A stretch of DNA of 64,000 nucleotides from NCBI GenBank assembly GCA_033964015.1, contig CM066914.1, positions 33,091,492 through 33,155,491 on the forward strand, read 5' to 3'. The notes under the pieces are model-generated. The model ran no database searches. It saw only the letters and a program-made list of their open reading frames with translations, and had not been told where the DNA came from. Of the stretch, positions 46,298 through 57,571 are shown piece by piece. Position 1 is the first letter of the stretch. Every line of letters starts with the position of its first letter. The stretch comes from Scolanthus callimorphus. Lineage: Eukaryota > Cnidaria > Anthozoa > Actiniaria > Edwardsiidae. A program made the position numbers and the translations under genes.

Positions 46298-46478
46298 AGT
46301 GTAACAAAACAAAACGATATTTGATTAAATAGTTGAATAATACCATGTCTAGATGAGCAGTTTCAGCATTTATGTTTTATGTGTCGCTATCCAGTTCTTG
46401 TTGGGCTAGACGGTGTAAAGCACTCAGGTCTTTAACTTTGATAGAATTAGTTTCCTCTGAGTATCTCAGATAGATTGT

Positions 46479-47222
46479 TTAATTCCTTGCCCAGCAGAAC
46501 TCATAGTGGAAACGTACCTTAAATTTCTTCGCCTCAATTAAAAGTTCTTGCTTCCTAGGTGATAGGTGATCAACAAGGAGTGCCTTTGATAGATCTGCCT
46601 CGTCGCCGAAGCCAAGGATATTGGGGTCCACTTTCTTTATTTCCTGACGAAGTGACATTACTTCATCTCGGACCAATCGCCTTACAAATTTACAAACTAT
46701 AGGCTTCGGAATACCCGATTGCTGATTTCTGCTTGGCACCCTGTGAGCAATATCGATATCACTTAACGACACGTGAGCGCCCATAGCAGTGAAAAGCTGC
46801 ACACATAATTTACTAGTCTCGATAGCTTGCTCTTTCCGCTCTCCAGATTCGTTGAGCTCCGGGATTCCATATATCTTCACATTGAAACCATAGCTGTACT
46901 CGACGAGATGGTCGAGCATATCAGCCATTTCATCAACTTGCTCACTCAGAGAATTTAGACGCTTCCCGACAGAAGCCATATCTTTTTGTGCCTTCTCTCT
47001 AAATTTGTATAAGTCATCATATTCGGCACCAAGATACTCCAACGACTTCGTTGTTTCGGGGTCCGTACTTGTGCCGCCATTGCTAACTGTACCATTTGTT
47101 AATTTAACTTCTTCTTGGAGTTTCAAGAAGTCTTCTTTAATTTTTTGCAGTTCTGCTGTAAGTTTGAAGTTCTGCTGCTGAAGCATGTTTAAATTTGGCT
47201 TATTGCCTTGTTTCTTGGACAT
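46479..47222 (-). CDS. LINE ORF1 protein
   Basis: 247-codon intact frame, ATG at 47222. N-terminal basic segment and long coiled coil (LTAELQKIKEDFLKLQEEV, VGKRLNSLSEQVDEMADMLD), then an RRM-like block reading FNVKIYGIPE, DIDIAHRVPSRN, PIVCKFVRRLVRD. This layout, coiled coil plus RNA-binding domain, is that of LINE nucleic-acid-chaperone ORF1 proteins, which trimerise and coat element RNA. It lies 180 bases upstream of ORF2 on the same strand. Confidence 0.8.
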   Translation of the reverse strand: MSKKQGNKPNLNMLQQQNFKLTAELQKIKEDFLKLQEEVKLTNGTVSNGGTSTDPETTKSLEYLGAEYDDLYKFREKAQKDMASVGKRLNSLSEQVDEMADMLDHLVEYSYGFNVKIYGIPELNESGERKEQAIETSKLCVQLFTAMGAHVSLSDIDIAHRVPSRNQQSGIPKPIVCKFVRRLVRDEVMSLRQEIKKVDPNILGFGDEADLSKALLVDHLSPRKQELLIEAKKFKVRFHYEFCWARN

Positions 47223-47515
47223 TTTTCAAACTTTTCAAACTTTTTGTAGAGCTAACAGAAACGTGCCACGCAGTATCAGTACATGCGCAGTACCATCTCC
47301 CCCACCATCCCTTATCATATTTCCCAATTCTCAAAAATTACAGTCCAGGGGCCATTTCCTAGAATGTCATATAAGAGTTATCAGTAGATAAACACTTATA
47401 CATCGGATAAATCCAGAACAAATCCTATTCAACTGATAACTTAAGTATCTATATAAGTTATCTGAGGATAACTTTATCCAACCTTTCAGGAACTGGGCCC
47501 AGGGAAACAACTTAC

Positions 47516-49312
47516 CAGGTAAAAGTGTTCCACAATCCGCTTGGGTGTAAACCGCTGCTTATTTGCCAAGGCCAATGTTATATCTTGCCTAAATTTAGCA
47601 GCTGAAGAGTTGAGGGCTATAGCCTTTTTGCATTCAACACCACAGACTTTGTACGGGTGATGCCCTGGCAGGTCTTTTTCTAAAGTTAACAAAAAAAATT
47701 ATTTTCATTAAATTGTACAAAAAGTTATTGTCTTCTATTAACACCCTCTGAACTTATCCAAGTGACCTTCACAGGTTTTTACTGTATTTTTTTGTTGCCG
47801 ATTGCAAATAATAGTGTCAATGTTTTACAGCTGTTTCAGGTAACACGCGACCCAGTGTCCAAAACAATATTATCTTGGCAGTTGGGTTTTTCTGTCTAGT
47901 CAATCAACCATGTGAGCCAATCAGGTCCTTGCTCAGTTCCGCCTAGTGCAGTGAATTGGCTTCTGTTGCGACATGTTTCACACGTGAAGCCAAACAAATG
48001 TACTGGGCGAGGATCTGATTGGCTCACACTAATTGCATTGATGGACAGTGCAAAAACCCAACTGCCAAACTCCATGAATCTGACAACGGCAAAGTCGCGT
48101 GTTACCTGAAACACCTGTAACTCCTTGATAAGCTTTTGCAATTTCCTCAGATGATTTTGGACAGATAGCTGTAGCTTGCATCACAACCAGAAATATACTG
48201 GTACTTTATTATGAGAGTTTTAGTTGAAAGAGATGTAGGTCTAGCATACACAAACCTCAACTTGGAAATTGTTTGCTCTCTAAAGTTCCTTTGTACTAAA
48301 AAGCGCAATCTCTTTAAAATATCATCCTTATAGTACCATTGTTGGCCAAACCCCTTTCCTGAGGGTCCAAGTTAAGAAGAGAATATACCTGCTTGGTTCA
48401 GTGGGTGGAGTGATTCGTTGAGTAACAACCATTCTTGATGAGGCAGGGGTTGGTGGAGTGATAGCCTCAACTCCACTGTCTGCGACTGAGGGTTGTTCTG
48501 ATTTTAATTCCTGCACTTTCAACATCAATTTTTTTTCGATCCCCCACTGAAGGCACCATCAACTCAAGTGCACGTTAAGTTAGATTTACCAGGACAAGAC
48601 CATCGACTTCTCTATAAATACAAAAAAAGGTTAAAACAAAACAATAAATCAGGTTTAGTTCTATTCTTAAATATTACTTAGTGTTTCAAAAGGCATGTCC
48701 AGTTAGCGAGGGCTTATTTTAAATCGCGTTTGCGTCTGTGTATAGTTTGTTCAAATCAATGCACACCACGAGATTTTTTTTCCCGCTGCATAAATTAAGC
48801 GCCAAGGATATTATATTACCTCACTCAAAATGAACACAGAAGAACCCACAAAGCAAATGCCATTAAACATGTTTTGGAAGTTTGGGTGGAAAAATAATTT
48901 TGTCTGATTAACCAATTCCTATTAATCAAAACTTAAGCTATTCAGTCAATTTCGTATAACTTAAGCCTACGTTTTGTCACATGCAGATTTTTGCGTCACG
49001 AGTCGTGAAACATCAACTTCCTTCGCCTTGCTTCGATCATTTTCAATCTACCTCTCGTGAAACTGCAACTCTCCATTGTTTTACCATCGTTTAATGCCCT
49101 CAATTAACTTAAGACTTTACCTTTTCAGTTCGAGTTAGTGCGTATTGTAGTTTGTCCACGCTTTGTGGTTCTTCACAATGAAAGTTCAAGAACGTAGATC
49201 GATCAGCCGCAGGCCACGGGAATATCAGCAGCTTACCGTTAAATGCAGAAGCATACTTCTGGAAGCCATTGCCGGTCAACCATGACTGAACTGCTTCTTT
49301 AGATTTGTTCAT
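47516..49312 (-). pseudogene. Second SAM-domain gene, broken
   Basis: Exon 1 (49237-49312, ATG at 49312, donor GTAAGC) encodes MNKSKEAVQSWLTGNGFQKY and the start of a SAM domain. Exon 2 starts at 48609 after TTTATAGAG and continues it as EVDGLVLVNLT, but an in-frame TAA follows. Then RALELMVPSVGDRKK runs into a frame break in a T8/A8 run (48529-48536), after which LMLKVQELKSEQ, a Ser/Thr/Pro segment (TPPTPASS) and a donor GTATAT near 48389 follow. A further exon, 47516-47679 (acceptor AACTTTAG, donor GTAAGT), reads EKDLPGHHPYKVCGVECKKA. Same exon-phase logic and SAM position as the gene at 439-3396, so probably a paralogue. The stop suggests a pseudogene; the homopolymer break could be assembly error. 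Confidence 0.5.
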
Positions 49313-49731
49313 GTTATATGTAGTAGTGGTAGAAGGGAAATGTAGCAGTTGCCTACTCGGCGGTTGAAAGGAAAGAGGACTTAAGAACTGATCCGAGGCA
49401 TAAAATAAACCGACTTTCCCGCTCTTTTCAACACGTGAGTAATCGATGAGGGGGAGGGAGGGATAGGAACTGCTTGGGCTCGATTAATTGTTCAATAACA
49501 AAATAAATATAAAACATTAAAAATATGTTTTCGTACATCAGGTTTTAGGTCGATTCTTGTGTCTAAATGTATGTGCACTTGGATTTATCAATATTTCAAA
49601 ATGCCTTGGGTGACCCTTAGAGTGGAATTTGTTCCATGCAATCGAGGCGCTCAAGGACTTCCTGACGTCATCGGCATCTCTCCTATTCGACTTGGCGGGA
49701 TCGGCGCGCGAATAATTATAGTAAAGTAGCC

Positions 49732-50315
49732 ATGTTTCCGTGTCCTTTGTGCGAAGAAAACATTTTAGATCTTTCAAAAAGCTCTTGAGTCATATCAGAT
49801 TCATTCACAGCCACGAGCCAAACTTTAGTATTTCTTTTGCGAATTGTGGGCAATCATTTAAGAAGTTCTCTTCTTTCAAATATCACATACGACGAGAAGA
49901 GCTAAAAAGACAAATTGGTGCATTTGGAGCAAATGAAGCAGAAGAGGTCGAAAATCCTATCGACGAAGATGATAGCGGAGACGAGATCGAGAACGATGAA
50001 GCCGAAACAGCTGACGCTCGAGTTGAAAGCATGACGAGGTTCTTGGCTTTGTTTATATTAAAGATAAAAGAGACAAACCAACTAAACGACCAAACAATGA
50101 TCTGTATATTGGAAACCTCAGATGACCTTATAACGGCAAGCTTGGATACTCTTAGGACCAAGATAAGAAAGTGCTTGTCAGAAAACGATATTGAACTTGG
50201 AGACGTACAGGGTCTCTCTGATATTCTCGAAGAGCCAAGTGATTTTGCAGCAGCAAAAGAAGCACTCAATAGCGAGTACCTCCAGATGAGATATTTTGTG
50301 GACAATTTCAATTAA
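49732..50315 (+). CDS. C2H2-like zinc-finger protein N-terminus, unrecognised tail
   Basis: ATG at 49732 gives MFPCPLCEENI, a Cys-x2-Cys knuckle. One base out of frame soon after (near 49750) comes LLSHIRFIHSHEPNFS and CGQSFKKFSSFKYHIRRE, so the C2H2-like fingers span a frame break. The rest is acidic (EEVENPIDEDDSGDEIENDE) followed by a helical segment FLALFILKIKETNQLNDQTM to the stop at 50315. Similar zinc-finger-plus-helical N-termini are, from memory, common in expanded cnidarian gene families; I cannot name one. It may be a first exon of a longer gene. Confidence 0.45.
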
Positions 50316-50501
50316 TTGTTCTGAATAGCTTCGATCTATTCAATAGAAGAGTGGAATTGAATTTCGAAAAAGTGAATTTTCGCTTCTCATTTATCAAACA
50401 CAAAAACGACATCTCAATTTTGAACTTTGAAATTCGGGATAATCCAGAAAATAGAGGGGCTGGGAGTGGTAGGGAGTGAACCAGAGGAACTTGGTGGCTA
50501 T

Positions 50502-51499
50502 TTAATAATAATAATAATAAGAGAATTTATATAGCGCCTTTTCTCATACGGATCCAGAGCGCTTTACAATATTAAAAGTTAAAAAGTTACATACTTTAAA
50601 TAAATAATACTATGAATAATAACAGAACAAATTACATTTTAATGCTAAAAGAATTAAAAAACTAAAAGTTAAAAAATACGCTATATACTGCATTATATTA
50701 TTCTAAGCTCATTCTATAATTTTTATTCTGTTTATATTTAAAAATATACAATGAATGATGATAAAAAGTTACAAATGGAATGCGCGCTTAAAAAGAAATG
50801 TCTTCAATTTTGTTTTGAATTCGCTAAGGTCATTGCATACGCGCATCTCAAGCGGCAAAGAATTCCAAAGCCTTGAGGCATGGACTGAGAAGGCTCTAGC
50901 GCCATAGGTCTCAAGGTTATACCTAGGCTGTACCAACAAAGTCTTCCCTGCAGAGCGTAGAGTCCTAGTTGGTTTGTGGAGAGCAAGTAGATCAGATAGA
51001 TAGGCAGGGGCTAAACCATTGATGACTTTGAAGGCTAAGAGAAGTTGCTTGAAGTCAATTCGATCTTTTACTGGAAGCCAGTGGAGATCACGAAGAATAG
51101 GGGAATGTGGTCATATTTCCTTGTCCCAGTCGGAAGGCGAGCAGCGGAATTCTGGACGCGTTGTAATTTGTCTAGTTGTTCATGTTTTAGGCCGGAAAAA
51201 AGTGAGTTGCAATGGTCGAGCTTAGAGCTAATAAAAGCGTGTATCAAAATTTCACAATGAGAATGTGAAATAAATTTTCTGATCTTTGAAATGTTACTGA
51301 GATGAAAAAAGGCGGATTTGCAGGTTTCCTTCACATGTCTCTCCGTTGTCATAAATTCATCGAGGCAGACTCCTATGTTCTTCGCGTGTTTTGCGATTTT
51401 AATGGAGTCAGGGTTGACGAAAATTGAGTCGAGACCAGGACTTGATCGATGGCGCGCATTGAAGACTAGTAACTCCGTTTTGTCAGTATTGATGCGCAG
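50502..51499 (-). pseudogene. LINE 3' fragment, split by the LTR element
   Basis: Minus-strand coding for the RT C-terminal region: TDKTELLVFNARHRS, IGVCLDEFMTTERHVKETC, SNISKIRKFISHSHCEILIH and LDHCNSLFSGL..LQRVQNSAAR. Frame breaks separate it from LYGARAFS-like and LPLEMRVCNDLSEFK segments toward 50800. The 3' end carries AGAGCGCTTTACA and TATATAGCGCC and ends in a TTA repeat (50502-50520). The coding continues on the far side of the LTR element: across the CGCAG duplication the minus strand reads LNKLRINTDKTEL. Confidence 0.75.
51495..51499. other. Target-site duplication of the LTR element, left
   Basis: CGCAG here and at 57037-57041 directly flank the LTRs. A preceding shared G makes a 6-base reading possible. 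The duplication interrupts the LINE frame exactly, which supports it independently. Confidence 0.85.
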
Positions 51500-51677
51500 C
51501 GCCAGTTGGGATGGAAGAGATCCGTATCAAACACGTAACGATGAGTAAATATAACTTTATCAACGGGGCTAACAGATATACACGAGTAGACAGAAATCCA
51601 AGATGGACGAGAGGGCGACTCGCGCTTGGTGACCCGGCAACCACAGGTTGACCGGTCCTAACTAATCTGTATACTGG
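51500..51677 (-). repeat. 3' LTR
   Basis: 178 bp, identical to 56859-57036 except G versus C within AACAGATATA/AACACATATA. The boundary pair CCAGT..ACTGG is used rather than the usual TG..CA. Confidence 0.9.
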
Positions 51678-51681
51678 CGCG

Positions 51682-51697
51682 GCTTCCTTTTCTCTTC
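51682..51697 (-). other. Polypurine tract
   Basis: Minus strand AAGAGAAAAGGAAGCC immediately upstream of the 3' LTR, the expected plus-strand primer position. Confidence 0.65.
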
Positions 51698-51824
51698 AAA
51701 CATAAAACAACAGCTCTATCGACCTTGCTGTAGCAGCGGCATCAATATTGGTAACGGGAACAGGTTCAATATGAACGATAGTACACTGTAACGATGTATA
51801 CTGCCTGACTATTAAAACTATCTA

Positions 51825-54800
51825 TCAAAAGTCAGTGATGTAGTCCGTAAGGTATTGAGGGGGACGTCTCTGACGAGCAGACTTCCTAAGGCTAGCGGGA
51901 GTAGGATCGGTGTCTGAGTCGGGCATTGAGGTACCTTCGTCCGGAGCGTGCCCAGTGGTTATCTGCACAGGAGTTACCGGTTCCTTACAAGATGTATCGG
52001 CATCAAGGGTGTAGATATCAGCATCGGTATGTCTGGGGGAGGTGGAGCAGCTGCCACAGACGGAATTGATGTTTGCTCTTCATCGAGTTCTGAGGTAGCT
52101 GCGGACCCGCTGTCTATCAAGTGCAGGGGAGTGGAATCACCTCGTGAACGGGATACAATGTCTATGTTAGACGGAACCGTAAAGCACTCACTTTTCTTTA
52201 CTCTATACGAAGTGTTTCTGAGTTGGGTGCCTTTGAATTTCTGTGCATTGCACCAAGGACCGTCCGTAGATGTAACTAAATACCTGTCTCTGGCATGCGA
52301 CTTGTCCCGGTCACCGTATAAGTAGATGAGATATGTCGGGGGTCAGGATTGTCGTACCGAGAGGTGCTTTGCAGCTAGCACTGTAGGCGTGATTACGTGA
52401 TCTGTCCTGGGCTTGTGTAGAGATTAGTTCTCGATCGCTGATCGGAAGCTGAATGCTCGTGAATTGATCGCTTTGGGTCCACATTTCACGTGACGATAAC
52501 CCGCGTGTCCGAATGCGGGCATTGAGAGTAGCGACTGCAACAGAAAGCGTGAGTGGTGTTACAGGGTTGCCGAGAGGGTCTTGTTTAAGTAGCTCGCTCT
52601 CAAGTTCCTGCACAGCCTTTTCGGCTACGGGATTTTTATTACGGTTCTTCACTCGTCCGATTTCGAGACAGATCCGATGTTTCCGAAGGAGTTTGTCATC
52701 CTTAAGGGCTTGAAAGCCCGTAGCAGGGTCTGTGCGGATGGTCGCTAGGGGGCCATCTAGTGGGCGGAGCTCTATGCATAACCTGACAATAGCATTACGC
52801 AGAGACTCATGACGCTCATCTTGTATGATCGTAGCAGTGGTAAAGGAGGTAACGGTTTCGCGAAGCACAAGTATCTGTTGTCTGTTGCGCTTGATGACAT
52901 CGGCTGCGAATGAAACACCGACAACTTCAGGAGGTGGGGCGGAAGACTGTTCCTGTAAAGTGTGTGGAACTGTACGGAGGGAGGTACAGTCATGGCAGTT
53001 GCTTGTACTAATCTCAACAGCCTTATCCATATCAAGTGCGAACAAGTATCGACGAATGACGGTCTTTAGTTGATGGCAGCTTGGATGATTGAGTTGAACG
53101 TGCAAAGCCGTTAGAAGACCGTGGAGGAATCTGCGAGGAACAATGATACACTCGCGATCCGGGGCAAGAGGCTCTTGTTTGCGTACCACAAGAAGCCCGT
53201 CTTTGGCGATGGACGCAACATTTAAATAACGCTTAACGTCTCGCACGTTGGTAAGTTTCTTTGACGGGCGCGTACCTTGTCTGAGGTGGGCGTGCGTCCG
53301 TCGAAGGTCGGGGCATTCTGCTTGTAGGGATAGCCAAGCTGTGCGGTTGGTAAACGGGAGCTTGCAAGATCCTGATTGTATGTCCTGTATAGACGTGCTC
53401 CGGACAACAGAGTGTTCAACGTCCCTTATGAAGGTACAGACCTGGCAGGCCTCATAGGTACACTCAGGGGCATTTCGGCTTGCGAAGTCAGACTGCAAAA
53501 TAGCGGCTCCAGCGACATGTTGTACTGATGCCTGATAACGACTCACGGTGGACAGGTAGGTGGAAACACGTGGGCTCGCCGAAAACTCGCCACGACACAA
53601 CTTTGAGAAAGCTTGCACGCATGGCTTGCTGTCGGTAAGGATACAAGCACTTTTTGAAGATTGGATTATGTAGGGACTGAAGTGCTTCGTTGCGACAGCT
53701 ATGGCTAACGCTTCGATTCTGCATGGAAGCCATGATGGTTGATGCCCTCGTAATTTTGCGCTGAAGTAGCCTGCCAGTGGTACGCGGTTACCACGAGTGA
53801 TATAGAGGGTTGCGCCGATACCTGGTTTCCGGACAGCACCATACGTCACAATCCACAGCTGATCATCTCGTCGGGGTAGGGTGATAGTCTTGCTTGAGGA
53901 TAGGGAGCTCTTAGCGTCACTGAAAGGTGCCAGTGTATCGTCTGTCCAGTCGAGTTTCTCTTGGGACTTGCGGCCAGCGATCGCATCATCTAAGGGTGCA
54001 ATCATAGATGAGCAATGAGGGATGACACGGGCGAGTACTTTATAGGCACCGATGAAAGATCTGAGGCCTCCTACCGTCTCAGGGGGTTTGCACGCTAAAA
54101 GAGCCGAGATTTTATGGGGACTTGCTTGTAATGTACCCTGAGACCAGATCCACCCGAGTATGGTAGTAGAACGGGGATTAATGATGGTCTTGTTCGCAGA
54201 AAGGCGAAGGTTGTTCTTGTGGAGGGCGATAAGTACTCTTGTCCAGTTGTGGAGCAGCTCTTGAGGGGTATTCCCGCCACAGTACAAGTCATCAGCTAGC
54301 TTGGTCACAACACCCTCCTTCAGTAAATCTCCTAGCACCCGACACATGAGCTCCTCCAGGGCGGTCTCAGACCCTGGCATTCCCATTGCGCACCTGGTGT
54401 ATACACGGACACCACGGTAGGGTGTGACGACCCCACAATACTTCAGAGAATCGCGGGACAATGGGATTTGGTAAAACGCGCTAGTTAAGTCGGTTGCTAT
54501 GATGTGTTTCCACTGTGCTATTTGCCTGAGAGTGGTCTCAACATCAGGCATTAGAGATGGCTGAGGCTTGCTATATCTCCCCACATCTGCAAATGCGGTG
54601 ACTAAGCGGTGCCCACCGTTAGGTTTCTTTACAAGGAAAGAAGGGTTGAGATATTCGACAGAGACATTAATGTCTTCTGGGCGCTTTACAATGCCTAGTT
54701 CTTCCAACGAGTCAAATTTATCTTGCAATTCAACCAGCTTGTCGCGCGAGTACTGAGGTAAGCGGCCCTTGCGCTGTGGCGGTTCCACTGGTCCCATATT

Positions 54801-55260
54801 TACTCGAGCCTCAAATGGGCCCGACGCTCCATTATACCCAGTTATGGTTGGGTTGAAAACGTTGTCGTGTGTTTCTAGGAGAGTTTGGAATTGCGACTTG
54901 ACATCGGAAGGGAGCAGGTCAGCGGGGTCTAGCTTTACATTGCTAGAATGTGGCGCGCTTGGTGGGTTGGCTTTGGAGCTCTGTGGGCTTGCAAGGCTTG
55001 GGGCTGGGAGGTGGGTCATATAGGTGAGTAATCTGCGCAAAGTGTTCGTTACGCCCGAGGTTCTGGGGTTGGTTGGAAAGGTTGGGGATCCTTATCTTAC
55101 CCGCCACGCTGGGGACAATACTTGGTGGGGGCCAGACCGCTGACATCTTGGCAACACGTGCTCGAGATGTATCGGTGCGGGGCTCAATAGCATAATCATC
55201 ATCGGTAGAAAAGTCATGGGGAATGTCTATCTCTAGGAAATCGCCAGGTAAAATGGTGGT
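51825..55260 (-). pseudogene. Pol polyprotein: RT, RNase H, integrase
   Basis: Continuous from 55040 to 52311, with further coding on both sides. RT motifs: [31 protein letters not shown] (first Asp), [27 protein letters not shown] (ADD), LGWIWSQG. RNase [17 protein letters not shown] has Tyr where the first catalytic Asp (usually TDGA) should be, while the RIEALAIAV Glu and ILTDSKPC Asp remain. Integrase: zinc knuckle [14 protein letters not shown], then Asp in FAADVIKR, Asp in [10 protein letters not shown], Glu in [13 protein letters not shown] break near 52320 leads into a C-terminal barrel-like segment (KSHARDRYLVTSTDGPWC, QLRNTSYRVKKSE), and another at the G5 run 52035-52039 leads to the end RQRRPPQYLTDYITDF (stop at 51825). 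Frame breaks plus the missing Asp indicate a defective copy. Confidence 0.85.
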
Positions 55261-56740
55261 GGACTCAGCTGGGGCGCGGAGGATAACTGCTCGCCGAACT
55301 GAGCTATGGGTAGCATTTCGTGCTGGGAGCCATACACGAACGCGCTCCCATCACCGAGGAGGACTTGACGAGTTGCCGGACGGACAGAGATATCATTAAG
55401 TTCCATGAATGGTGTGCCGGCTAAGATTTCAACATCGAGATTCTCAATGATTAGACCCTTGAAATTAAACGTATGCCCACTCCTAGTAAATTCTAGTTCA
55501 GTTTCGCCCACTACGTCGAGCGGGGAGGTTCCGTCTGCTTGGCGCGCGGACTGGGAGCTAATGCAGATTTTAGCACCGAGCCTCTCTACAGTAGAGAGCC
55601 TTATCATATTTCCTGTTGCGCCACTATCAATAGTGATGCGTGCACGGTGATGCTTATGGAAAGTATCAATATATGGTGACTGACGTACTTGCACAAGGCA
55701 GGACAAAGGGGTGGTAGGGGCGTCTTGAAAATCAGTGGAAACGCTTTCTTGGGATAAATCATCAACAATGTCTGAAAGCTCATTGTCATCTTCGATGACA
55801 GAGGCGATTTGTCTGGCCTTTAAAATAAACCGTCGATCATGGTCTGGTAAAAACTTGCACTCGCTAAGAAAGTGGTCATAAATGGGGCGCCCCGCCTGTT
55901 TACAAAGGGGGCAAGAGCGCTGGCGTGTCTGGTTAGACCTTGGTGATGCCTTGTTTGGGACGTTTGTGCTATGCTGGTTACCCTGGAACCTGCCACGCGT
56001 GCGGAATGCGGCAGTACGCATCACTCTGGCATCATCGCTAAACTGGATCTCTTCTAACAGGGAATCTAATGCCTGAGATATCTCAGGCTTTATAGAAGCA
56101 AGGGTTTGTGATCTCAGCTCTGCCCCATACCTTTGCTTCACTAGTTTGGGGAGACTGGGATTAATCTGTCTTAACCATGTCAATACTAAAAGGTTTTCCA
56201 GAGATGGGGATAACTCTTCATCTTCAGTCATGGTGACCCCATGATGGGAAAGATCATTTGCCTTTAGAAGGTTGTCTTCCGCGAAGGCAACTAATCTTTG
56301 GTACAAATCCTCAGGGCGTTCATTAGGCTCCAATTTGATGTCATTAAAATCGATGAAGTGAGCCCCGGTGGCTTGGAACCCAAATGAAGCCTGATCGATT
56401 GCCAGATAGAATCCATTGATGTGGAGTTCTTAATGATGGTATTTCTCGAAATAACTGGGCAGTAATTTGCTACTTGCCCTAGCATGAGTTCCAGGATACT
56501 GACCTTTTGCTGCGCCGTCTTTCTCTGGGCAGCTGCGACATCCTCTCCATCGTTGGTAAATCCTCGAAGTGGCTGAGTTCTAGACTTTTTCAGCCATGTC
56601 ACTCCATCGACGAGGAAAGGAGCGAAATTACCGTCGAGTGATAACGTGTAGATTATGTTTTGCCGCCAGTTTTCGAAACTATTTATTGTTTCTACCTTTG
56701 TTAGGCACCATTGTTTTGGGGCTCTGTGTGTTGCGGCCAT
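55233..56740 (-). pseudogene. Gag and aspartic protease
   Basis: First ATG at 56740 ([20 protein letters not shown]). The Gag core includes [15 protein letters not shown] and, across a frame break near 56370, [19 protein letters not shown] and LRQINPSLPKLVKQRYG. A zinc-binding motif CPLCKQAG..HFLSEC (~55885-55920) precedes the protease ITIDSGATGNMI (catalytic Asp, ~55625), LEILAGTPFMELNDISV-type flap and end. The frame stops at 55233, but the alternate frame (PGDFLEIDIPHDFSTDDD) links on to pol. A short Pro-rich spacer precedes the RT. Confidence 0.8.
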
Positions 56741-56839
56741 GATGGCAAATCGTACGTGAGACACAGTGTGTTTTCACTGACTTGGCACGGACTCTGTACT
56801 CTCTCTTGAGCGGAAAGGCGGTTGAAAATGGCTTGGGTT

Positions 56840-56858
56840 GTACCAGACGCTGCCACCA
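56840..56858 (-). other. Candidate primer-binding site
   Basis: Minus strand TGGTGGCAGCGTCTGGTA starts one base after the 5' LTR. It begins TGG as primer-binding sites do, but I cannot assign a tRNA. Confidence 0.4.
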
Positions 56859-57036
56859 CGCCAGTTGGGATGGAAGAGATCCGTATCAAACACGTAACGA
56901 TGAGTAAATATAACTTTATCAACGGGGCTAACACATATACACGAGTAGACAGAAATCCAAGATGGACGAGAGGGCGACTCGCGCTTGGTGACCCGGCAAC
57001 CACAGGTTGACCGGTCCTAACTAATCTGTATACTGG
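56859..57036 (-). repeat. 5' LTR
   Basis: Second copy of the 178-bp LTR; see the element entry. The minus-strand transcript would begin inside this repeat. Confidence 0.9.
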
Positions 57037-57041
57037 CGCAG

Positions 57042-57571
57042 TTTGTTCAGGTGTCATGCAGCTCAGATAAGCTCAATTCTCATTGGCTAATACTGAACAA
57101 GCCGTATCTGCTGTATCAAGCCAATCACGGTGGAGTATTCATTGGAATGCAGGGTGAGAATCATAATTTCGAAAGCCGAGTCCAGCGATCAGCGATGCGA
57201 TGCTGTTGAGCGTTTTGAAGTTGTACTTTGCAATGGCAGCGAATATAATTCAGAAGGAAATTTAAAAGAACAAAATGGTTGGAGTATTCATTGGAATGCT
57301 GGGTGAGCAGGAATCATTCATTCAAGAGCTGAGTGCCGAGCTCTACTGATGTGATGAACACGATCTGTTGTCAAGCGATGAGTTAGCAGTGCGAAATTGA
57401 AGTTGTCTTTATTTCTCTCTAACGAACAATGCCAGTGAATATCAGGAAATTTAAAAGAACAACAACGTTGGAGTTTGCATTGGAATGCTGCAGAGGGACC
57501 AGTTCCTGCGAAATTGAAGTTGTAAGAAAAAGGAAACCTCCCGTCCGATCGATGTCGGACATGTTTTGCCA
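57042..57571. other. LINE remnant, then gene-free stretch
   Basis: The first ~20 bases continue the interrupted LINE. Beyond that, three imperfect repeats of TTGGAGTATTCATTGGAATG (about 57133, 57278, 57467) with GAAATTTAAAAGAACAA and GCTGGGTGAG occur at intervals of about 145-190 bases: a diverged tandem repeat. No gene. Confidence 0.5.

Larger units (their letters stand above)
42834..47222 (-). mobile_element. Nearly complete LINE (CR1/L2-like, Jockey superfamily)
   Basis: Minus-strand non-LTR retrotransposon: ORF1 (46479-47222), ORF2 with AP-endonuclease and RT (43088-46297), then a 3' UTR ending in a tandem CTGAAA repeat (TTTCAG on the plus strand, 42839-42862). Short-tandem 3' tails instead of poly(A) are typical of the CR1/L2 groups. 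The 5' UTR may extend past 47222 to about 47330. ORF2 carries several frame breaks, so this copy is not autonomous as assembled. Confidence 0.8.
51500..57036 (-). mobile_element. Ty3/gypsy-type LTR retrotransposon
   Basis: 5537 bp on the minus strand, flanked by CGCAG duplications. LTRs are 51500-51677 (3') and 56859-57036 (5'). Order in the transcript direction: 5' LTR, leader, gag and protease (55233-56740), pol with RT, RNase H and integrase (51825-55260), polypurine tract, 3' LTR. RT before integrase places it with Ty3/gypsy. The LTRs differ at one base, so insertion was recent, yet the coding is broken at several points and the RNase H has lost a catalytic residue. It inserted into an older LINE. 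Confidence 0.9.
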
